Source: Rhizobium rhizoryzae (GTDB taxonomy: Bacteria > Pseudomonadota > Alphaproteobacteria > Rhizobiales > Rhizobiaceae). Taken from it: 64,000 nt of DNA. The notes beneath the pieces are model-generated. The model did not search any database. It was not told the origin of the DNA and saw nothing but the letters and a program-made list of their open reading frames with translations. Made by a program: the position numbers and the translations under genes. The stretch covers positions 1,002,001 to 1,066,000 of the forward strand of contig NZ_CP049250.1 in assembly GCF_011046895.1 (NCBI RefSeq). The letters are read 5' to 3'. Position 1 is the stretch's first letter. The number at the start of each line of letters is the position of its first letter. Of the stretch, positions 47,985-58,684 are shown one piece after another.

Positions 47985-48794
47985 ATGTTGAAATCGATCG
48001 CTGGCGGTGTTGCCGCCCTCGCAATGCTCCTCAGCGTCAGTGCAGCCCAGGCTGCATCCTGCGGAAACGATGCCTCGGGTTTCAATGCCTGGGTGGATAA
48101 TTTCAAGCGGGTTGCGCCATCCAAGGGTATTTCCCCCTCCGTGCTCGAGACGGCTTTTGCGAATGTGCAATATAACCGGCCGACCATTCGGGCTGACCGT
48201 GGTCAGAAAAGCTTCAAGCTTTCGTTCGACGAGTTCATGAAGAAGCGCGGCGGACAGGCGATCATCTCACGCGGCAAAAGCATGAAGTCTGCAAATGCGG
48301 CGCTGTTTGCCAATATTGAACGCCGCTACGGCGTTCCGGCTGGTCCCTTGCTTGCAATTTGGGGCATGGAAACCGGCTTTGGTTCCTTCCTGGGCGATCA
48401 GCATACGCTTTCTGCCGTAGCCACGCTGGCTTATGATTGCCGTCGCTCGGACTACTTCACGGAACAGCTTTATGCAGCTCTCCAGCTTGTTGCCCGCGGT
48501 GATCTTTCCACCACGGCGAAGGGTGCTGCCCATGGCGAGATCGGGCAGACGCAGTTCCTGCCGCTGAACGTCATTCGCTATGGTGCGGATGGCGACGGTG
48601 ACGGCCATGTCGACATGGTTCGTTCGCGCGCAGACGCCTTGGCATCGACAGCGAATTTCCTTGTCGGTCACGGATGGCAGCGTGGTGCTGGTTATCAGCA
48701 GGGACAGCCGAACTTCAAGGCTATCCAAGGCTGGAATGCAGCGACAGTGTATCAGCAGGCTATCGCCTATATCGGCGCTCAGATCGACGGCTGA
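47985..48794 (+). CDS. lytic murein transglycosylase, secreted
   Basis: This is a 269-residue MltB-type (family 3) lytic transglycosylase. It has a signal peptide (I-A-G-G-V-A-A-L-A-M-L-L-S-V-S-A-A-Q-A) and the catalytic glutamate in I-W-G-M-E-T-G-F-G near residue 127. The G-E-I-G-Q-T-Q-F-L-P segment and a D-G-D-G-D-G-H-V-D loop follow. It cleaves peptidoglycan glycan strands with formation of anhydro-muropeptides in the periplasm. It lies between asd and a convergent carbonic anhydrase gene and has its own terminator. Confidence 0.92.
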   Translation: MLKSIAGGVAALAMLLSVSAAQAASCGNDASGFNAWVDNFKRVAPSKGISPSVLETAFANVQYNRPTIRADRGQKSFKLSFDEFMKKRGGQAIISRGKSMKSANAALFANIERRYGVPAGPLLAIWGMETGFGSFLGDQHTLSAVATLAYDCRRSDYFTEQLYAALQLVARGDLSTTAKGAAHGEIGQTQFLPLNVIRYGADGDGDGHVDMVRSRADALASTANFLVGHGWQRGAGYQQGQPNFKAIQGWNAATVYQQAIAYIGAQIDG

Positions 48795-48817
48795 TACGCC
48801 CTTGATCCTGATTGGAG

Positions 48818-48846
48818 AGCGTCCCTTCCAAAGGGGCGCTTTTTTC
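48818..48846. terminator. terminator between lytic transglycosylase and carbonic anhydrase
   Basis: AGCGTCCC and GGGGCGCT pair (8 bp, one wobble) across a 7-nt loop, followed by six T on the plus strand. It serves the transglycosylase gene. Confidence 0.8.
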
Positions 48847-48857
48847 TTTGGAGGTCG

Positions 48858-49499
48858 TTATGCCTGAGGCCGGATGAAATCGCCTGTCTTTCCATCCATG
48901 ACCCAAAGCTCGCCGGTCGAGATATCGAACCAGGCCCCGTGAATACGCATGCTGCCCTTTTCTTCCAGGATGCGGATGCAGGGGAAGGTCTTCAGATTCG
49001 CAATCGAATTGCGGATTGAAACGCGCTCGAGCGCCGTCTGCCGCTCTGACTGCGTCATGATCTCCGTGCTTGGGATCTGGTCGGCAGTCGAGCGAAGCAT
49101 GCCCATCCATTTGCCGATGAAATCGCCCGGTGAGAGGGGCTCGTCCATTGGGTCCAGTGCGGCCTGAATGCCGCCGCAGCGACCGTGACCCATCACGACG
49201 ATATCGCGAATCTTCAGAGCTTGTACGGCATATTCCAGGGCAGCCGATGTTGCGTGGAACTGTCCGTCCGGTTCGTAAGGCGGAACCAGATTGGCGACGT
49301 TTCGCACGACGAAAAGTTCACCCGGCCCGCAATTGAAAATGGTTTCCGGTGCTGCCCGCGAATCGCAGCACGCAATCATCAAGGTGTGCGGCTTCTGACC
49401 CTTTTCGGCGAGTGAGCGGTACCGCCCGCTCTCCTCCACATATCGCCCGCTCATGAAGTCTTCGTAGCCTTTCAGCAGGGAGACGGGAAAATCGCTCAT
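48858..49499 (-). CDS. beta-class carbonic anhydrase
   Basis: This zinc enzyme interconverts CO2 and bicarbonate. The 213-residue protein has the beta-class metal and active-site residues C44, D46 and R48 (A-C-C-D-S-R) and H105/C108 (H-G-R-C-G-G). ATG 49499 begins M-S-D-F-P-V-S-L-L-K-G-Y. It is probably cytosolic. It follows pdxK/pdxY on the same strand after a 131-bp gap, so co-transcription is possible. Confidence 0.95.
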   Translation of the reverse strand: MSDFPVSLLKGYEDFMSGRYVEESGRYRSLAEKGQKPHTLMIACCDSRAAPETIFNCGPGELFVVRNVANLVPPYEPDGQFHATSAALEYAVQALKIRDIVVMGHGRCGGIQAALDPMDEPLSPGDFIGKWMGMLRSTADQIPSTEIMTQSERQTALERVSIRNSIANLKTFPCIRILEEKGSMRIHGAWFDISTGELWVMDGKTGDFIRPQA

Positions 49500-49630
49500 G
49501 GTCAGGCTTATCCTTCAGATGAATTCAATGCCTCCCGCTTAAACCCGTAACGGGGCTTGCTCAACAATTTTGTCTTTTAATCACAAATGCGCTGGTCTGA
49601 TTGAGGTCTGGAGATCTACCTTGCCGACAT

Positions 49631-50503
49631 TCACCGCCGTTTTGCCCGTGATGGATGCATAAGATGTCGCATCTGCACCATGGCCATCGGCGCTGACAGG
49701 CTTGCAGAGTCCGTTTCCAGTCCAAGCTCGTCGCTGCCGCGTTTGGCTGTTCGTGCCAGGATCTCGAAGACGCTGGCAGTTGCGAGTTGCAAGGCCTTCT
49801 CTTCGGACATGCCGGAAAGCAATCGGGCAAGGAAGATGGCGGAGAGCAGATCGCCAAGCCCGTTCGGTGCGTTATCAATCAGCCGATGTTCCGCCAGAAG
49901 AGCGGTGTTACCGCTGATGTAAAGATTACCGGTGCCGCCAGCCATCATCGGGACCGCTGACGTAACCAGCATTCGCGAAGGACCGAGCGCGATTGCCGCG
50001 TCCATGATGGCGCTGTTGGTGTCAAGGTCGGCTTCGGCGAACCAGGCAAGTTCATATCGATTGGGCGTTGCCAGGGAAGCCAACGGCAACAGATGATCAC
50101 GAACCGCTTCTGCTGTCGCCTGAGGTACATAGAGGCCGCCTCTGTCGCCAATGACGGGATCACAGGCGTAGAACAGATCAGGATTTTTCTGACGCAGACT
50201 GTTGACCAGTCGCGCGGCAGCGGCCGGCTGATCCGGATGACCAAAGTAGCCGGTCAGCACGGCTTTGACCTCTCCCGTCCATGGGCTGCGAATAAGGTCA
50301 TCAATCATCTGTTCGAAGATGTCAGGCGGTGTCACCATGCGGGTCGATGGTCCGTGGCCCGGGTGCCAGGGTAACAGGACTGTCGGCATGGCCCATACGG
50401 GAACTCCCATGGTCTCTAATGCGAACACGGCCGCACGATTGCCGACGGAACCCCGAATCACGTGACTTGAGATCACAATGACCGCGCTTTGATCGTTTTT
50501 CAT
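49631..50503 (-). CDS. pdxY: pyridoxal kinase PdxY
   Basis: This 290-residue ribokinase-family enzyme phosphorylates pyridoxal. The N terminus reads V-I-V-I-S-S-H-V-I-R-G-S-V-G-N-R-A-A. Mid-protein C-D-P-V-I-G-D and a C-terminal N-A-P-N-G-L-G-D-L-L-S-A catalytic loop follow. The loop has N-G-L-G-D where ribokinases have G-x-G-D, as in PdxY/PdxK. ATG 50503 is preferred; GTG 50515 also opens the frame. It is divergent from the glutamate dehydrogenase across 174 bp. PLP salvage also links to the YggS protein earlier in the window. Confidence 0.92.
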   Translation of the reverse strand: MKNDQSAVIVISSHVIRGSVGNRAAVFALETMGVPVWAMPTVLLPWHPGHGPSTRMVTPPDIFEQMIDDLIRSPWTGEVKAVLTGYFGHPDQPAAAARLVNSLRQKNPDLFYACDPVIGDRGGLYVPQATAEAVRDHLLPLASLATPNRYELAWFAEADLDTNSAIMDAAIALGPSRMLVTSAVPMMAGGTGNLYISGNTALLAEHRLIDNAPNGLGDLLSAIFLARLLSGMSEEKALQLATASVFEILARTAKRGSDELGLETDSASLSAPMAMVQMRHLMHPSRAKRR

Positions 50504-50677
50504 CGAATACGACACCCTTTCGAACCTGTTGAATCGATTTTACGACGATCGCGCCAAGAAAACGTATTGAATTCTGCCAAAACTTGTCCAAAGGCTGCCA
50601 TGCGGCTCTGATATGGCTGCAATATTCAAGAAATTCCTCAATATCTCATACAAAAAACAACTCTATGGGAGGAAATC

Positions 50678-53600
50678 ATGGCCGTAAGGCAAAATCCGAA
50701 ACGGGAAAAGCAGATCGAGTTGGCGCAAACTGTGCTGACGGACCATAGCGGGGTCCTTCTCGATCCGGCAATCCTGTTCGGGCGGGCGAGTAACGATGAT
50801 ATCGCCGCCTATACGCCGGAGATGCTGGCTGCCGCCGCGCTTCACGCAAGCGAAGAGCTGAAGGCCTGGAAGGGCGATGCGGCCAGGATCACTGTTTCGT
50901 CCTCAGACGACGTTCAGCCCAATGGCCAGCGCATATCCATCCTCACCATTATCGACCGGGATATGCCTTTCCTCTTCGATTCCGTCATGGGAGAGGTGAC
51001 CAGCACCCATCGCGATATCACGCTCGCGGTTCATCCTATTCTGGATTTTGAGCCAGGCTCGTCTCCTAAGCTTTATTCGCATGAGCGCAGTCAGGCAAAT
51101 GCACGGCATGTTAGCTTCATTCAGATCCATCTGGCGCTTTTGAGCGATGAGCAGGCTCACTCCCTGATCGAACGCCTGCGCCAGGTGTTGGATCGTGTCC
51201 ATTCCGCCATCAGCGACTGGAAGCCGATGCTGGATCTTCTCGACGCCGCCATGAGCGAACTTCCGGACAATGTGGCGCGCGGCCGCAAGATGCAGCGCGG
51301 GGAGGTTCTGGATTTCCTGAGCTGGCTGCGGGACGGAAATTTCATCTTCCTCGGTATGCGGGAGTATATCTATTCCGGCGATGGCGAAAGCGCGACCGTC
51401 GAGCGCGGAAAGGGTCGCGGTCTTGGGATTCTCTCCGATCCGGATGTTCTGGTTCTGCGCCAGGGCAAGGACAAGGTGACCACGACGCCGGAAATCCTGC
51501 AGTTTCTGCAGGGGCCGGATTACCTCATCGTTACCAAGGCCAATGTGAAGTCTGTCGTTCACAGGCGCGCCTACATGGATTACGTCGGCGTGAAGCGCTT
51601 TGACGCTGAGGGCAAGGTGACCGGCGAACTGCGGATCGTCGGTCTGTTCACCGCAACCGCCTATACGCATTCTGTCATCGACATTCCGCTGTTGCGCGAG
51701 AAGGTCGCCAAGGTCGAGGATCATTTCGGCTTCGACCCCTTGAGCCATTCCGGACGCATGCTCAAGAACACGCTGGAATCCTATCCGCGCGACGACCTGT
51801 TCCAGATCGATCCGGATCTTCTGGCGCGCTACTGCGAGCAGATCATGGAACTGGCGGAGCGTCCGCGCGTGCGTGCTCTGGCGCGTATCGACCACTTCGA
51901 TCGATTCGTATCCATCCTTGTCTATGTTCCACGTGAAAACTATGACTCGGTCGTTCGCGAAAAGATCGGCCACTACCTCGCCGAGGTGTTCCAGGGGCAT
52001 GTTTCAGCCTATTATCCGGCATTCCCGGAAGGCGGCACGGCGCGCGTGCACTTCATCATCGGACGCCGCGACGGGAAGACGCCGCGCGTCGCCCAGAGCA
52101 AGCTCGAAGATGCGATTCGCGATATCTCGACGCCTTGGGAAGAGCAGTTTGTCGCTCTTGCTGGCTCCAAAGTGCCGCAGTTGGAAACGACTTACGCCTT
52201 CCAGGAAGCTTTCACGCCAGCAGAAACGGTAGAAGATCTGGACGATATCCTTGCCTGCGGGCAGGGCGAAACCATCCGTATCGCTCTCTATGAGCGCAAG
52301 CTTGTGGAGGAAGGACGCAAGGTCCTATCCCTCAAGATTTTCCATGCGGAAGGACATCTGGCTCTATCGCGCCGTGTTCCGCTTCTCGAAAATCTCGGCT
52401 TCCAGGTCGTCAGCGAACGGACGTTCGATCTGTTCCTGAAGGCGGATGGCAAGCGCATCGTCGTGCACGACATGGAGCTGGAACTCACGGAACAGCGCTC
52501 CATCGATATGGTCAAAGAAGCGCCATTGGTTGAGGAGGCGTTTCTCGCCGCCTTCTCCGGTGCCGTCGACAATGACAGCTTCAACAGACTGGTGCTGCTC
52601 ACCGGGCTGTCCGTCCGCGAGACAAATGTCTTGCGTGCTTTCGCCCGCTATCTGCGCCAGACAGGCATCGTCTACTCGCAGGCCCATATCGCGGATACCC
52701 TCGCGCGCTATCCGCAGATCAGCCGCCGCCTTTTCGAACTGTTCCGGGACGGCTTCGATCCAAGCATTGGCGACAAGCAGCGCGAGCGCAAACTGGCGGA
52801 TCATCACGCAGCACTCGAAGGCGCACTCACTGCCGTTCCCAACCTGGACGACGACCGGACGCTGCGTCGCTACGTGAACCTCATCGACAGCACGTTGCGC
52901 ACCAACTATTTCCAGAAGGATGCCGATGGAAAGTCTAAGGCTATCCTAGCCTTCAAACTGGACCCCAGCCGCCTAGAAGGGTTGCCGCAGCCTCTGCCTT
53001 TCCGCGAAATCTTCGTATACGGCACTGAAGTGGAGGGCGTTCACCTTCGCTTCGGCAAGGTAGCCCGTGGTGGTCTTCGCTGGTCCGACCGCGGTGAAGA
53101 CTATCGCACGGAAGTGCTGGGCCTCGTGAAGGCGCAACAGGTCAAGAACGCAGTTATCGTACCGGTTGGTGCGAAGGGCGGATTCTTCCCGAAAAAGCTG
53201 CCTTCGCCAGCACAGCGCGATCTGTTCTTCAATGCGGGCCGCGATGCCTACAAGACCTTTATCCGTACGATGCTGTCCATCACCGATAATATCGTCGGCG
53301 GTGACATTATTGGCCCTGCCGATACGCTGCGACTGGATGGTGACGACCCATACTTCGTAGTGGCCGCCGACAAGGGAACTGCAACCTTCTCCGACACCGC
53401 AAATGGCTTGGCGCAGGAAGCAGGCTTTTGGCTGGATGATGCGTTCGCCTCCGGTGGTTCTGCCGGTTACGACCACAAGAAGATGGGTATTACCGCGCGT
53501 GGGGCCTGGGAAGCCGTCAAGCGCCACTTCCGCGAAATGAATATCGATATTCAGTCGACGCCGTTCACCGTGGCGGGTGTAGGAGATATGTCGGGCGACG

Positions 53601-55432
53601 TGTTCGGCAACGGCATGCTGCTGTCGCGGCAGATCAGGTTGATAGCCGCTTTCGACCACCGCGACATCGTGATTGATCCGAACCCGGATATTGAAAAGAC
53701 CTTCAAGGAGCGCGAGCGCATGTTCGCCCTGCCACGGTCGAGCTGGCAGGATTTCGATCAGTCCGTGCTGTCTGAGGGCGCGATGATCATCTCGCGCTCC
53801 GAGAAATCGGTGAAGCTGACGCCACAGGCCAAGGCTGCCATCCATATCGACAAGGACGTGGCCACACCCTTCGAGATCATGACGGCGATCCTGAAGAGCC
53901 CTGTCGATCTTCTGTGGTTCGGCGGTATCGGCACCTACATCAAGGCCCCCTCTGAAACCGATGCGGAAGTGGGTGATCGCGCCAACGATCCGATCCGCGT
54001 CACGGCGGGAGAAGTTCGCGCCAAGGTGATCGGCGAGGGGGCAAACCTCGGCGTGACCCAGAAGGGCCGCATTGCCTATTCGCTGAACGGTGGACGTTGC
54101 AACTCGGATGCCATCGACAACTCTGCTGGTGTAAATTCCTCTGACGTTGAGGTGAATATCAAGATTGCTCTCAGCCCTGCCATGCAGGACGGTCGCCTGC
54201 CGCGTGACAAGCGCGACAAGCTGCTGGCTTCCATGACGGAGGATGTGGGTCATCTGGTTCTGCGCAATAACTATCTGCAGTCTCTGGCGATTTCGCTGAC
54301 GGCACGCCGTGGTGTGCGAAACCGTGAGGAACTTGCACGATTGATGTCTGCGCTCGAAAGCCGTGGCGAGTTGAACCGCAAGGTGGAAATGCTGCCGGAT
54401 GATGCCGAACTTGCCGATCGCTATGCGAGCGGCAAGCCGCTGACGCGGCCGGAAGTCGGCGTTCTGTTGTCTTACTCCAAGATCGTGTTGTTTGATGCGA
54501 TCGTGGCGAGCCAGCTGCCGGATGATCCTTACTTCGGTTCGGTGCTCACCGGTTATTTCCCCAAGCAGATGCAGAAGACATTTGCCGAGGATATTTCCAA
54601 TCACAGGCTGAGCCGCGAGATCATCGCGACCATTCTTGCCAACGAGGTCATCAACCGCGGCGGTCCCGGCTTCGCGCAGATGATGAGCGATATCAGCGGC
54701 CGTGGTCTGGTGGATGCCGTGAAGGCGTCATTCATCGCCCGCGATGCATTCGACCTGCCCAAGCTTTGGGCGGCGGTTGATGCTCTGGATACCAAGCTGG
54801 ATGGCGAAGTTCAGAACGATCTCTATGAGCGTATCGGCGAGATCTTCATGGGCGCAACCATCTTCATCCTGCAGACGGGCATGACCACCTTGCCTGTGGC
54901 GGAGGCCGTCCAGAATATTCGCGGTGGCTTGAAGAGCCTGCGCTCCGCGATTGCCAAGACGGCAATCGAGGCCACAGATTGGCCCGAGGGTGTACCCGCA
55001 GACTTGGCGACCGAGCTGGATCTTCTTCCCAATCTCGTTCTTGTGCCGGAAATCATGCTGATCTCCGATCGCAGTGGCGCGCCACTCGCTCGGGCGACCG
55101 AAGTGTACTTCAGTGTCACCGACACGTTCCGCGTCAACCGATTCCTCGATGCGGGCGAGCGTTTCAGCCCGGCGGATCACTACGAGAACCTTGCTTTGGT
55201 GCGCAGCCTTCAACAGATCGCAACAGCGCGACGCGATATCGTATCCGCTGCTCTCGCTGGCTATGGAAGCGAGAAGCGTCCTTTGGAGGCTTGGCTGGCG
55301 AGTGACCGCATTCGCTTGAACCGCATCAGCAGCGAGTTGCTGGCGCTGAGCGAAGGGGGTGAGACGTCGCTGGCGAAGATGATGGTCGCAGCGAGCCTGT
55401 TTACCGATCTTGCCCAATCGCAGGTTCGGTGA
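50678..55432 (+). CDS. NAD-specific glutamate dehydrogenase (large, about 180 kDa class)
   Basis: This 1584-residue enzyme (GdhB/GdhZ class) deaminates glutamate to 2-oxoglutarate and ammonia with NAD. It has long N-terminal regulatory (ACT-like) domains, then the catalytic core. The core includes G-G-L-R-W-S-D-R-G-E-D-Y-R-T-E, V-P-V-G-A-K-G-G-F-F-P-K-K near residue 830, and G-E-G-A-N-L-G-V-T-Q. GGGAGGAAA precedes ATG 50678. In Caulobacter the orthologue also slows cell division through FtsZ, so growth coupling may exist here. It is followed by an MFS gene after 99 bp with no clear terminator. Confidence 0.95.
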   Translation: MAVRQNPKREKQIELAQTVLTDHSGVLLDPAILFGRASNDDIAAYTPEMLAAAALHASEELKAWKGDAARITVSSSDDVQPNGQRISILTIIDRDMPFLFDSVMGEVTSTHRDITLAVHPILDFEPGSSPKLYSHERSQANARHVSFIQIHLALLSDEQAHSLIERLRQVLDRVHSAISDWKPMLDLLDAAMSELPDNVARGRKMQRGEVLDFLSWLRDGNFIFLGMREYIYSGDGESATVERGKGRGLGILSDPDVLVLRQGKDKVTTTPEILQFLQGPDYLIVTKANVKSVVHRRAYMDYVGVKRFDAEGKVTGELRIVGLFTATAYTHSVIDIPLLREKVAKVEDHFGFDPLSHSGRMLKNTLESYPRDDLFQIDPDLLARYCEQIMELAERPRVRALARIDHFDRFVSILVYVPRENYDSVVREKIGHYLAEVFQGHVSAYYPAFPEGGTARVHFIIGRRDGKTPRVAQSKLEDAIRDISTPWEEQFVALAGSKVPQLETTYAFQEAFTPAETVEDLDDILACGQGETIRIALYERKLVEEGRKVLSLKIFHAEGHLALSRRVPLLENLGFQVVSERTFDLFLKADGKRIVVHDMELELTEQRSIDMVKEAPLVEEAFLAAFSGAVDNDSFNRLVLLTGLSVRETNVLRAFARYLRQTGIVYSQAHIADTLARYPQISRRLFELFRDGFDPSIGDKQRERKLADHHAALEGALTAVPNLDDDRTLRRYVNLIDSTLRTNYFQKDADGKSKAILAFKLDPSRLEGLPQPLPFREIFVYGTEVEGVHLRFGKVARGGLRWSDRGEDYRTEVLGLVKAQQVKNAVIVPVGAKGGFFPKKLPSPAQRDLFFNAGRDAYKTFIRTMLSITDNIVGGDIIGPADTLRLDGDDPYFVVAADKGTATFSDTANGLAQEAGFWLDDAFASGGSAGYDHKKMGITARGAWEAVKRHFREMNIDIQSTPFTVAGVGDMSGDVFGNGMLLSRQIRLIAAFDHRDIVIDPNPDIEKTFKERERMFALPRSSWQDFDQSVLSEGAMIISRSEKSVKLTPQAKAAIHIDKDVATPFEIMTAILKSPVDLLWFGGIGTYIKAPSETDAEVGDRANDPIRVTAGEVRAKVIGEGANLGVTQKGRIAYSLNGGRCNSDAIDNSAGVNSSDVEVNIKIALSPAMQDGRLPRDKRDKLLASMTEDVGHLVLRNNYLQSLAISLTARRGVRNREELARLMSALESRGELNRKVEMLPDDAELADRYASGKPLTRPEVGVLLSYSKIVLFDAIVASQLPDDPYFGSVLTGYFPKQMQKTFAEDISNHRLSREIIATILANEVINRGGPGFAQMMSDISGRGLVDAVKASFIARDAFDLPKLWAAVDALDTKLDGEVQNDLYERIGEIFMGATIFILQTGMTTLPVAEAVQNIRGGLKSLRSAIAKTAIEATDWPEGVPADLATELDLLPNLVLVPEIMLISDRSGAPLARATEVYFSVTDTFRVNRFLDAGERFSPADHYENLALVRSLQQIATARRDIVSAALAGYGSEKRPLEAWLASDRIRLNRISSELLALSEGGETSLAKMMVAASLFTDLAQSQVR

Positions 55433-55531
55433 TCCTATAGGATCTTCAGGTCCGGCTTCGGTTTATCGCCGTGGCCGGACCAAAGGGCGGCTCTCCTGCG
55501 TCGCTGACAATGACTGCTTGGAGATAGACGC

Positions 55532-56917
55532 GTGAGCACTTTGCAAACCGGGATGGAGACGCGTGCCTCTTCCCGCGGAATCTGGGGCTGGATGCTGTTC
55601 GACTGGGCAGCCCAGCCATTCTTTACTGTTGTCACGACCTTTGTCTTCGGCCCCTATTTCGTTGCCCGACTGACTGAAGATCCGGTCTCGGCACAGGCCA
55701 TGTGGAGCAACATGGCAACGGTGTCCTCGATCATCATCGCTGTTCTGTCGCCGGTTCTGGGTTCGATCGCGGATCAATCGGGTGCACGCAAGCCGTGGAT
55801 CCTGTTTTTTGCCTTGATCAAGATTGCATCGCTTTCGATGCTCTGGTTTGCGGCACCGGGGTCGTCGCTTCTATGGCCTGTCACCTTCATGATCCTGGCG
55901 TCGATCGCAGCGGAATTTTCCATCGTCTTTAATGATTCCATGATGCCGCGGCTGGTACCGGAGCGGGAGGTTGGCCGCATCTCCAATACGGCATGGGGGC
56001 TCGGCTATCTCGGCGGCATGATCGTCCTGATCCTTGTTGTGGGTTTCCTTGCGGGCGACCCAAAGACAGGCAAGACACTCCTCGGTCTCTCGCCTCTCTT
56101 TGGTCTCGACCCGGTTCAGGGTGAAGATGCGCGCGTAACAGGGCCACTTGCAGCACTCTGGTATCTGATTTTCGTCCTGCCGATGTTCCTTTTCACGCCG
56201 GATGCCGCACGCGGCCTTCCCATGCGCCAGGCCGTGCGGGCGGGTGTCGCGCAACTGAAAAGCACCGTGGCTGAACTGGTCACCCACCGTCGGATGACCC
56301 TACGCTTCCTCATTGCCCGCATGCTCTATCAGGATGGGGTGAACGGTGTGCTGATCCTGGGCGGTGCCTTTGCGGCTGGCATGTTTGGCTGGGCAACGCT
56401 GGAAATCGGGCTCTTCGGGATACTGATCAATGTTGTGGCCATTTTCAGTTGTCTGATCGCCGGACGCCTGGATCGCATCATGGGTTCGAAGCGCGTGGTG
56501 ATCGGGAGCCTCATCCTCCTGATCATTGCCACGACCGGCATTGTCTCGACCGGGGTCAATTATACGATCTTCGGTCTTGTCTCGCTGCCTGCGGTTGATG
56601 GCGGAGGCCCCTTCGCCACCTCGGCGGAAAAAGCCTATCTGATTTTCGGAGCACTGATCGGTGCCGCATTCGGACCTGTTCAAGCGTCTTCACGCTCTTA
56701 TCTGGCCCGGAGCATTTCTGTAGACGAGGCGGGACGTTATTTCGGAATCTATGCGCTTTCCGGTCGCGCCACCAGCTTCCTGGCAACGCTGTCGTTTTCC
56801 ATCGTCACCTATGCAACAGGGTCTGCCCGCCTCGGCATGGCTACGCTGATCGTTTTTCTCGGAGCCGGATTTCTACTGCTTCTTGCAACACGCTATCCCG
56901 CCAAATCGCCTGATTGA
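55532..56917 (+). CDS. MFS transporter, UMF1/Atg22-like family
   Basis: This is a 461-residue membrane protein with about 12 predicted helices. It begins R-G-I-W-G-W-M-L-F-D-W-A-A-Q-P-F-F-T, the W-x-x-Y/F-D-W-A pattern of the UMF1 (Atg22-like) transporters. It contains P-V-L-G-S-I-A-D-Q-S-G-A-R-K-P-W (MFS motif A). The start is a GTG at 55532 with GGAG 10 nt upstream. Family members may export amino acids; the position after glutamate dehydrogenase fits this but does not prove it. Confidence 0.85.
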   Translation: MSTLQTGMETRASSRGIWGWMLFDWAAQPFFTVVTTFVFGPYFVARLTEDPVSAQAMWSNMATVSSIIIAVLSPVLGSIADQSGARKPWILFFALIKIASLSMLWFAAPGSSLLWPVTFMILASIAAEFSIVFNDSMMPRLVPEREVGRISNTAWGLGYLGGMIVLILVVGFLAGDPKTGKTLLGLSPLFGLDPVQGEDARVTGPLAALWYLIFVLPMFLFTPDAARGLPMRQAVRAGVAQLKSTVAELVTHRRMTLRFLIARMLYQDGVNGVLILGGAFAAGMFGWATLEIGLFGILINVVAIFSCLIAGRLDRIMGSKRVVIGSLILLIIATTGIVSTGVNYTIFGLVSLPAVDGGGPFATSAEKAYLIFGALIGAAFGPVQASSRSYLARSISVDEAGRYFGIYALSGRATSFLATLSFSIVTYATGSARLGMATLIVFLGAGFLLLLATRYPAKSPD

Positions 56918-56926
56918 CAGCAGTCA

Positions 56927-56964
56927 AAAGATCCCGCCGCTGATCTGTCGGCCGCGGGATCTTT
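56927..56964. terminator. bidirectional terminator between MFS gene and purH
   Basis: AAAGATCCCGC and GCGGGATCTTT form an 11-bp perfect stem with a 16-nt loop between convergent genes. Both sides carry short T-tracts, better on the minus strand (for purH). Confidence 0.8.
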
Positions 56965-56972
56965 AACCGATA

Positions 56973-58589
56973 TCAATGGCGGAAGTGACGCATGCCGGTA
57001 AAGACCATGGCAACACCATGCTCATTTGCGGCGGCAATGACTTCTTCATCCCGCATGGAGCCGCCCGGCTGGATGACGGCGGTTGCGCCTGCCGCAATCA
57101 TGGACAGAAGGCCATCGGCAAAGGGCAGGAACGCTTCCGACGCAACAGCAGAACCACGCGTCATAGGCTCAGCCCAGCCCATGGCCTTAGCGGCTTCTTC
57201 GGCCTTGAGACCGGCAATTCGGGCAGAGTCCACACGGCTCATCTGACCGGCACCGATGCCAGCCGTCTGACCGTTCTTCGCATAGACAACGGCGTTGGAC
57301 TTCACATGTTTGCCCACCTTGAAGGCGAACTTCATGTCGATCAGTTCCTGCTCCGTTGGCGCACGCTCGGTCACAACGCGCAGATCGAGGTCTTCCACCA
57401 TGCCGTTGTCACGGGTCTGTACCAGAAGACCACCCGAAACAGTCTTGGCGGTCAGGCCGCGCGAGCGCGGATCCGGCAAACCACCCGCGGCCAGGAGGCG
57501 CAGATTGGGCTTGCGGGCGATGATGGCCTTGGCTTCATCCGTTACGTCCGGTGCGATGATGACTTCGGTGAACAGTTTGACGATCTCTTCTGCCGTCGCG
57601 GCATCGAGTGTCTGGTTCAGGGCAATGATACCGCCAAAAGCAGAGGTGCTGTCGCAGGCAAGTGCCCGCTTATAAGCCTCCATTAGCGAGCTGCCGATCG
57701 CGACACCACAGGGATTGGCGTGTTTGATGATTGCGCAGGCAGGACCGTTTTCAGAAGGGAACTCGGCAACAAGTTCGTAGGCTGCATCCGTATCGTTGAT
57801 GTTGTTGTAGGAAAGCTGCTTGCCCTGAATGAGCGAAGCGGTCGCAACACCTGGACGCTTGTCGCCTGTCAGGTAGAAGCCAGCTGACTGGTGCGGATTT
57901 TCGCCGTAGCGCATTTCCTGCGAGAGAACCCCGCCGAGTGTGCGGTAGCGCGGCATCTCGATGTCGAGGGCCTCGGCAAACCAGTTGGAAATCATCGTGT
58001 CGTAGGCGGCGGTGCGGGCATAGGCCTTGGCCGCCATTTTCTGGCGGAACGCATAGGCCGTCTGGCCTTCTTCCGTTGCAAGCGCCTGAATGAGTTGCGG
58101 ATAATCCTGCGGATCGACCACCACCGTTACATAGGCGTGGTTCTTGGCCGCTGCACGGATCATCGCCGGACCGCCAATATCGATGTTCTCGACTGTGGTT
58201 GGATAGTCGCCGCCTGCGGCGCGAACTTCCTCGAACGGGTAGAGGTTGATGACTGCTATGTCGATCGCGCCGATCTGGTGGTCATTCATAGCCTTGACGT
58301 GATCCGCATCGTCGCGAATGGCGAGAAGGCCGCCATGGACACCGGGATGCAGGGTCTTGACGCGACCATCCATGATTTCAGGAAAGCCGGTGACATCCGA
58401 CACGTCGGTGACGTCGAGACCGGCTGCGGCCAGCGTCTTGAAGGTGCCGCCGGTTGACAGAAGGCGTACTCCATGGCTGCTGAGGGCCTGTGCGAGCTGC
58501 ACGACGCCGGTCTTGTCCGAGACGGACAAGAGCGCTGTGCGGATCTTCACTTTGTCAGGGGCAGGGATCATTTTGGAAACAACGGCCAT
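56973..58589 (-). CDS. purH: bifunctional AICAR formyltransferase/IMP cyclohydrolase
   Basis: PurH carries out the last two steps of IMP synthesis. The 538-residue protein has the N-terminal MGS-like cyclohydrolase domain ([29 protein letters not shown]). The C-terminal formyltransferase domain has the catalytic I-K-H-A-N-P-C-G near residue 285 and G-G-S-M-R-D-E-E at the end. It is the last gene of the htpX-rsmB-heparinase-purH minus-strand run, about 96 bp after the heparinase-like gene. Confidence 0.97.
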   Translation of the reverse strand: MAVVSKMIPAPDKVKIRTALLSVSDKTGVVQLAQALSSHGVRLLSTGGTFKTLAAAGLDVTDVSDVTGFPEIMDGRVKTLHPGVHGGLLAIRDDADHVKAMNDHQIGAIDIAVINLYPFEEVRAAGGDYPTTVENIDIGGPAMIRAAAKNHAYVTVVVDPQDYPQLIQALATEEGQTAYAFRQKMAAKAYARTAAYDTMISNWFAEALDIEMPRYRTLGGVLSQEMRYGENPHQSAGFYLTGDKRPGVATASLIQGKQLSYNNINDTDAAYELVAEFPSENGPACAIIKHANPCGVAIGSSLMEAYKRALACDSTSAFGGIIALNQTLDAATAEEIVKLFTEVIIAPDVTDEAKAIIARKPNLRLLAAGGLPDPRSRGLTAKTVSGGLLVQTRDNGMVEDLDLRVVTERAPTEQELIDMKFAFKVGKHVKSNAVVYAKNGQTAGIGAGQMSRVDSARIAGLKAEEAAKAMGWAEPMTRGSAVASEAFLPFADGLLSMIAAGATAVIQPGGSMRDEEVIAAANEHGVAMVFTGMRHFRH

Positions 58590-58684
58590 CGGTCACTCCG
58601 TTCAGGTGGGACGCCCGTCAGCTGGCGCCTTTTTCATGCGCGCCGCCTAGCACAGCTTGACCTTCGAGGGAATGCGAATCAGTT

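Noticed and set aside
51925..51940. parS-like TGTTCCACGTGAAAAC in the glutamate dehydrogenase gene
   Set aside because: Three mismatches to consensus, including the symmetric right end; most likely chance coding sequence.
52973..54604. 543-codon open frame antisense to the glutamate dehydrogenase
   Set aside because: It sits inside the conserved catalytic region of the dehydrogenase; the composition is His/Arg/Gln-rich as in typical shadow frames.
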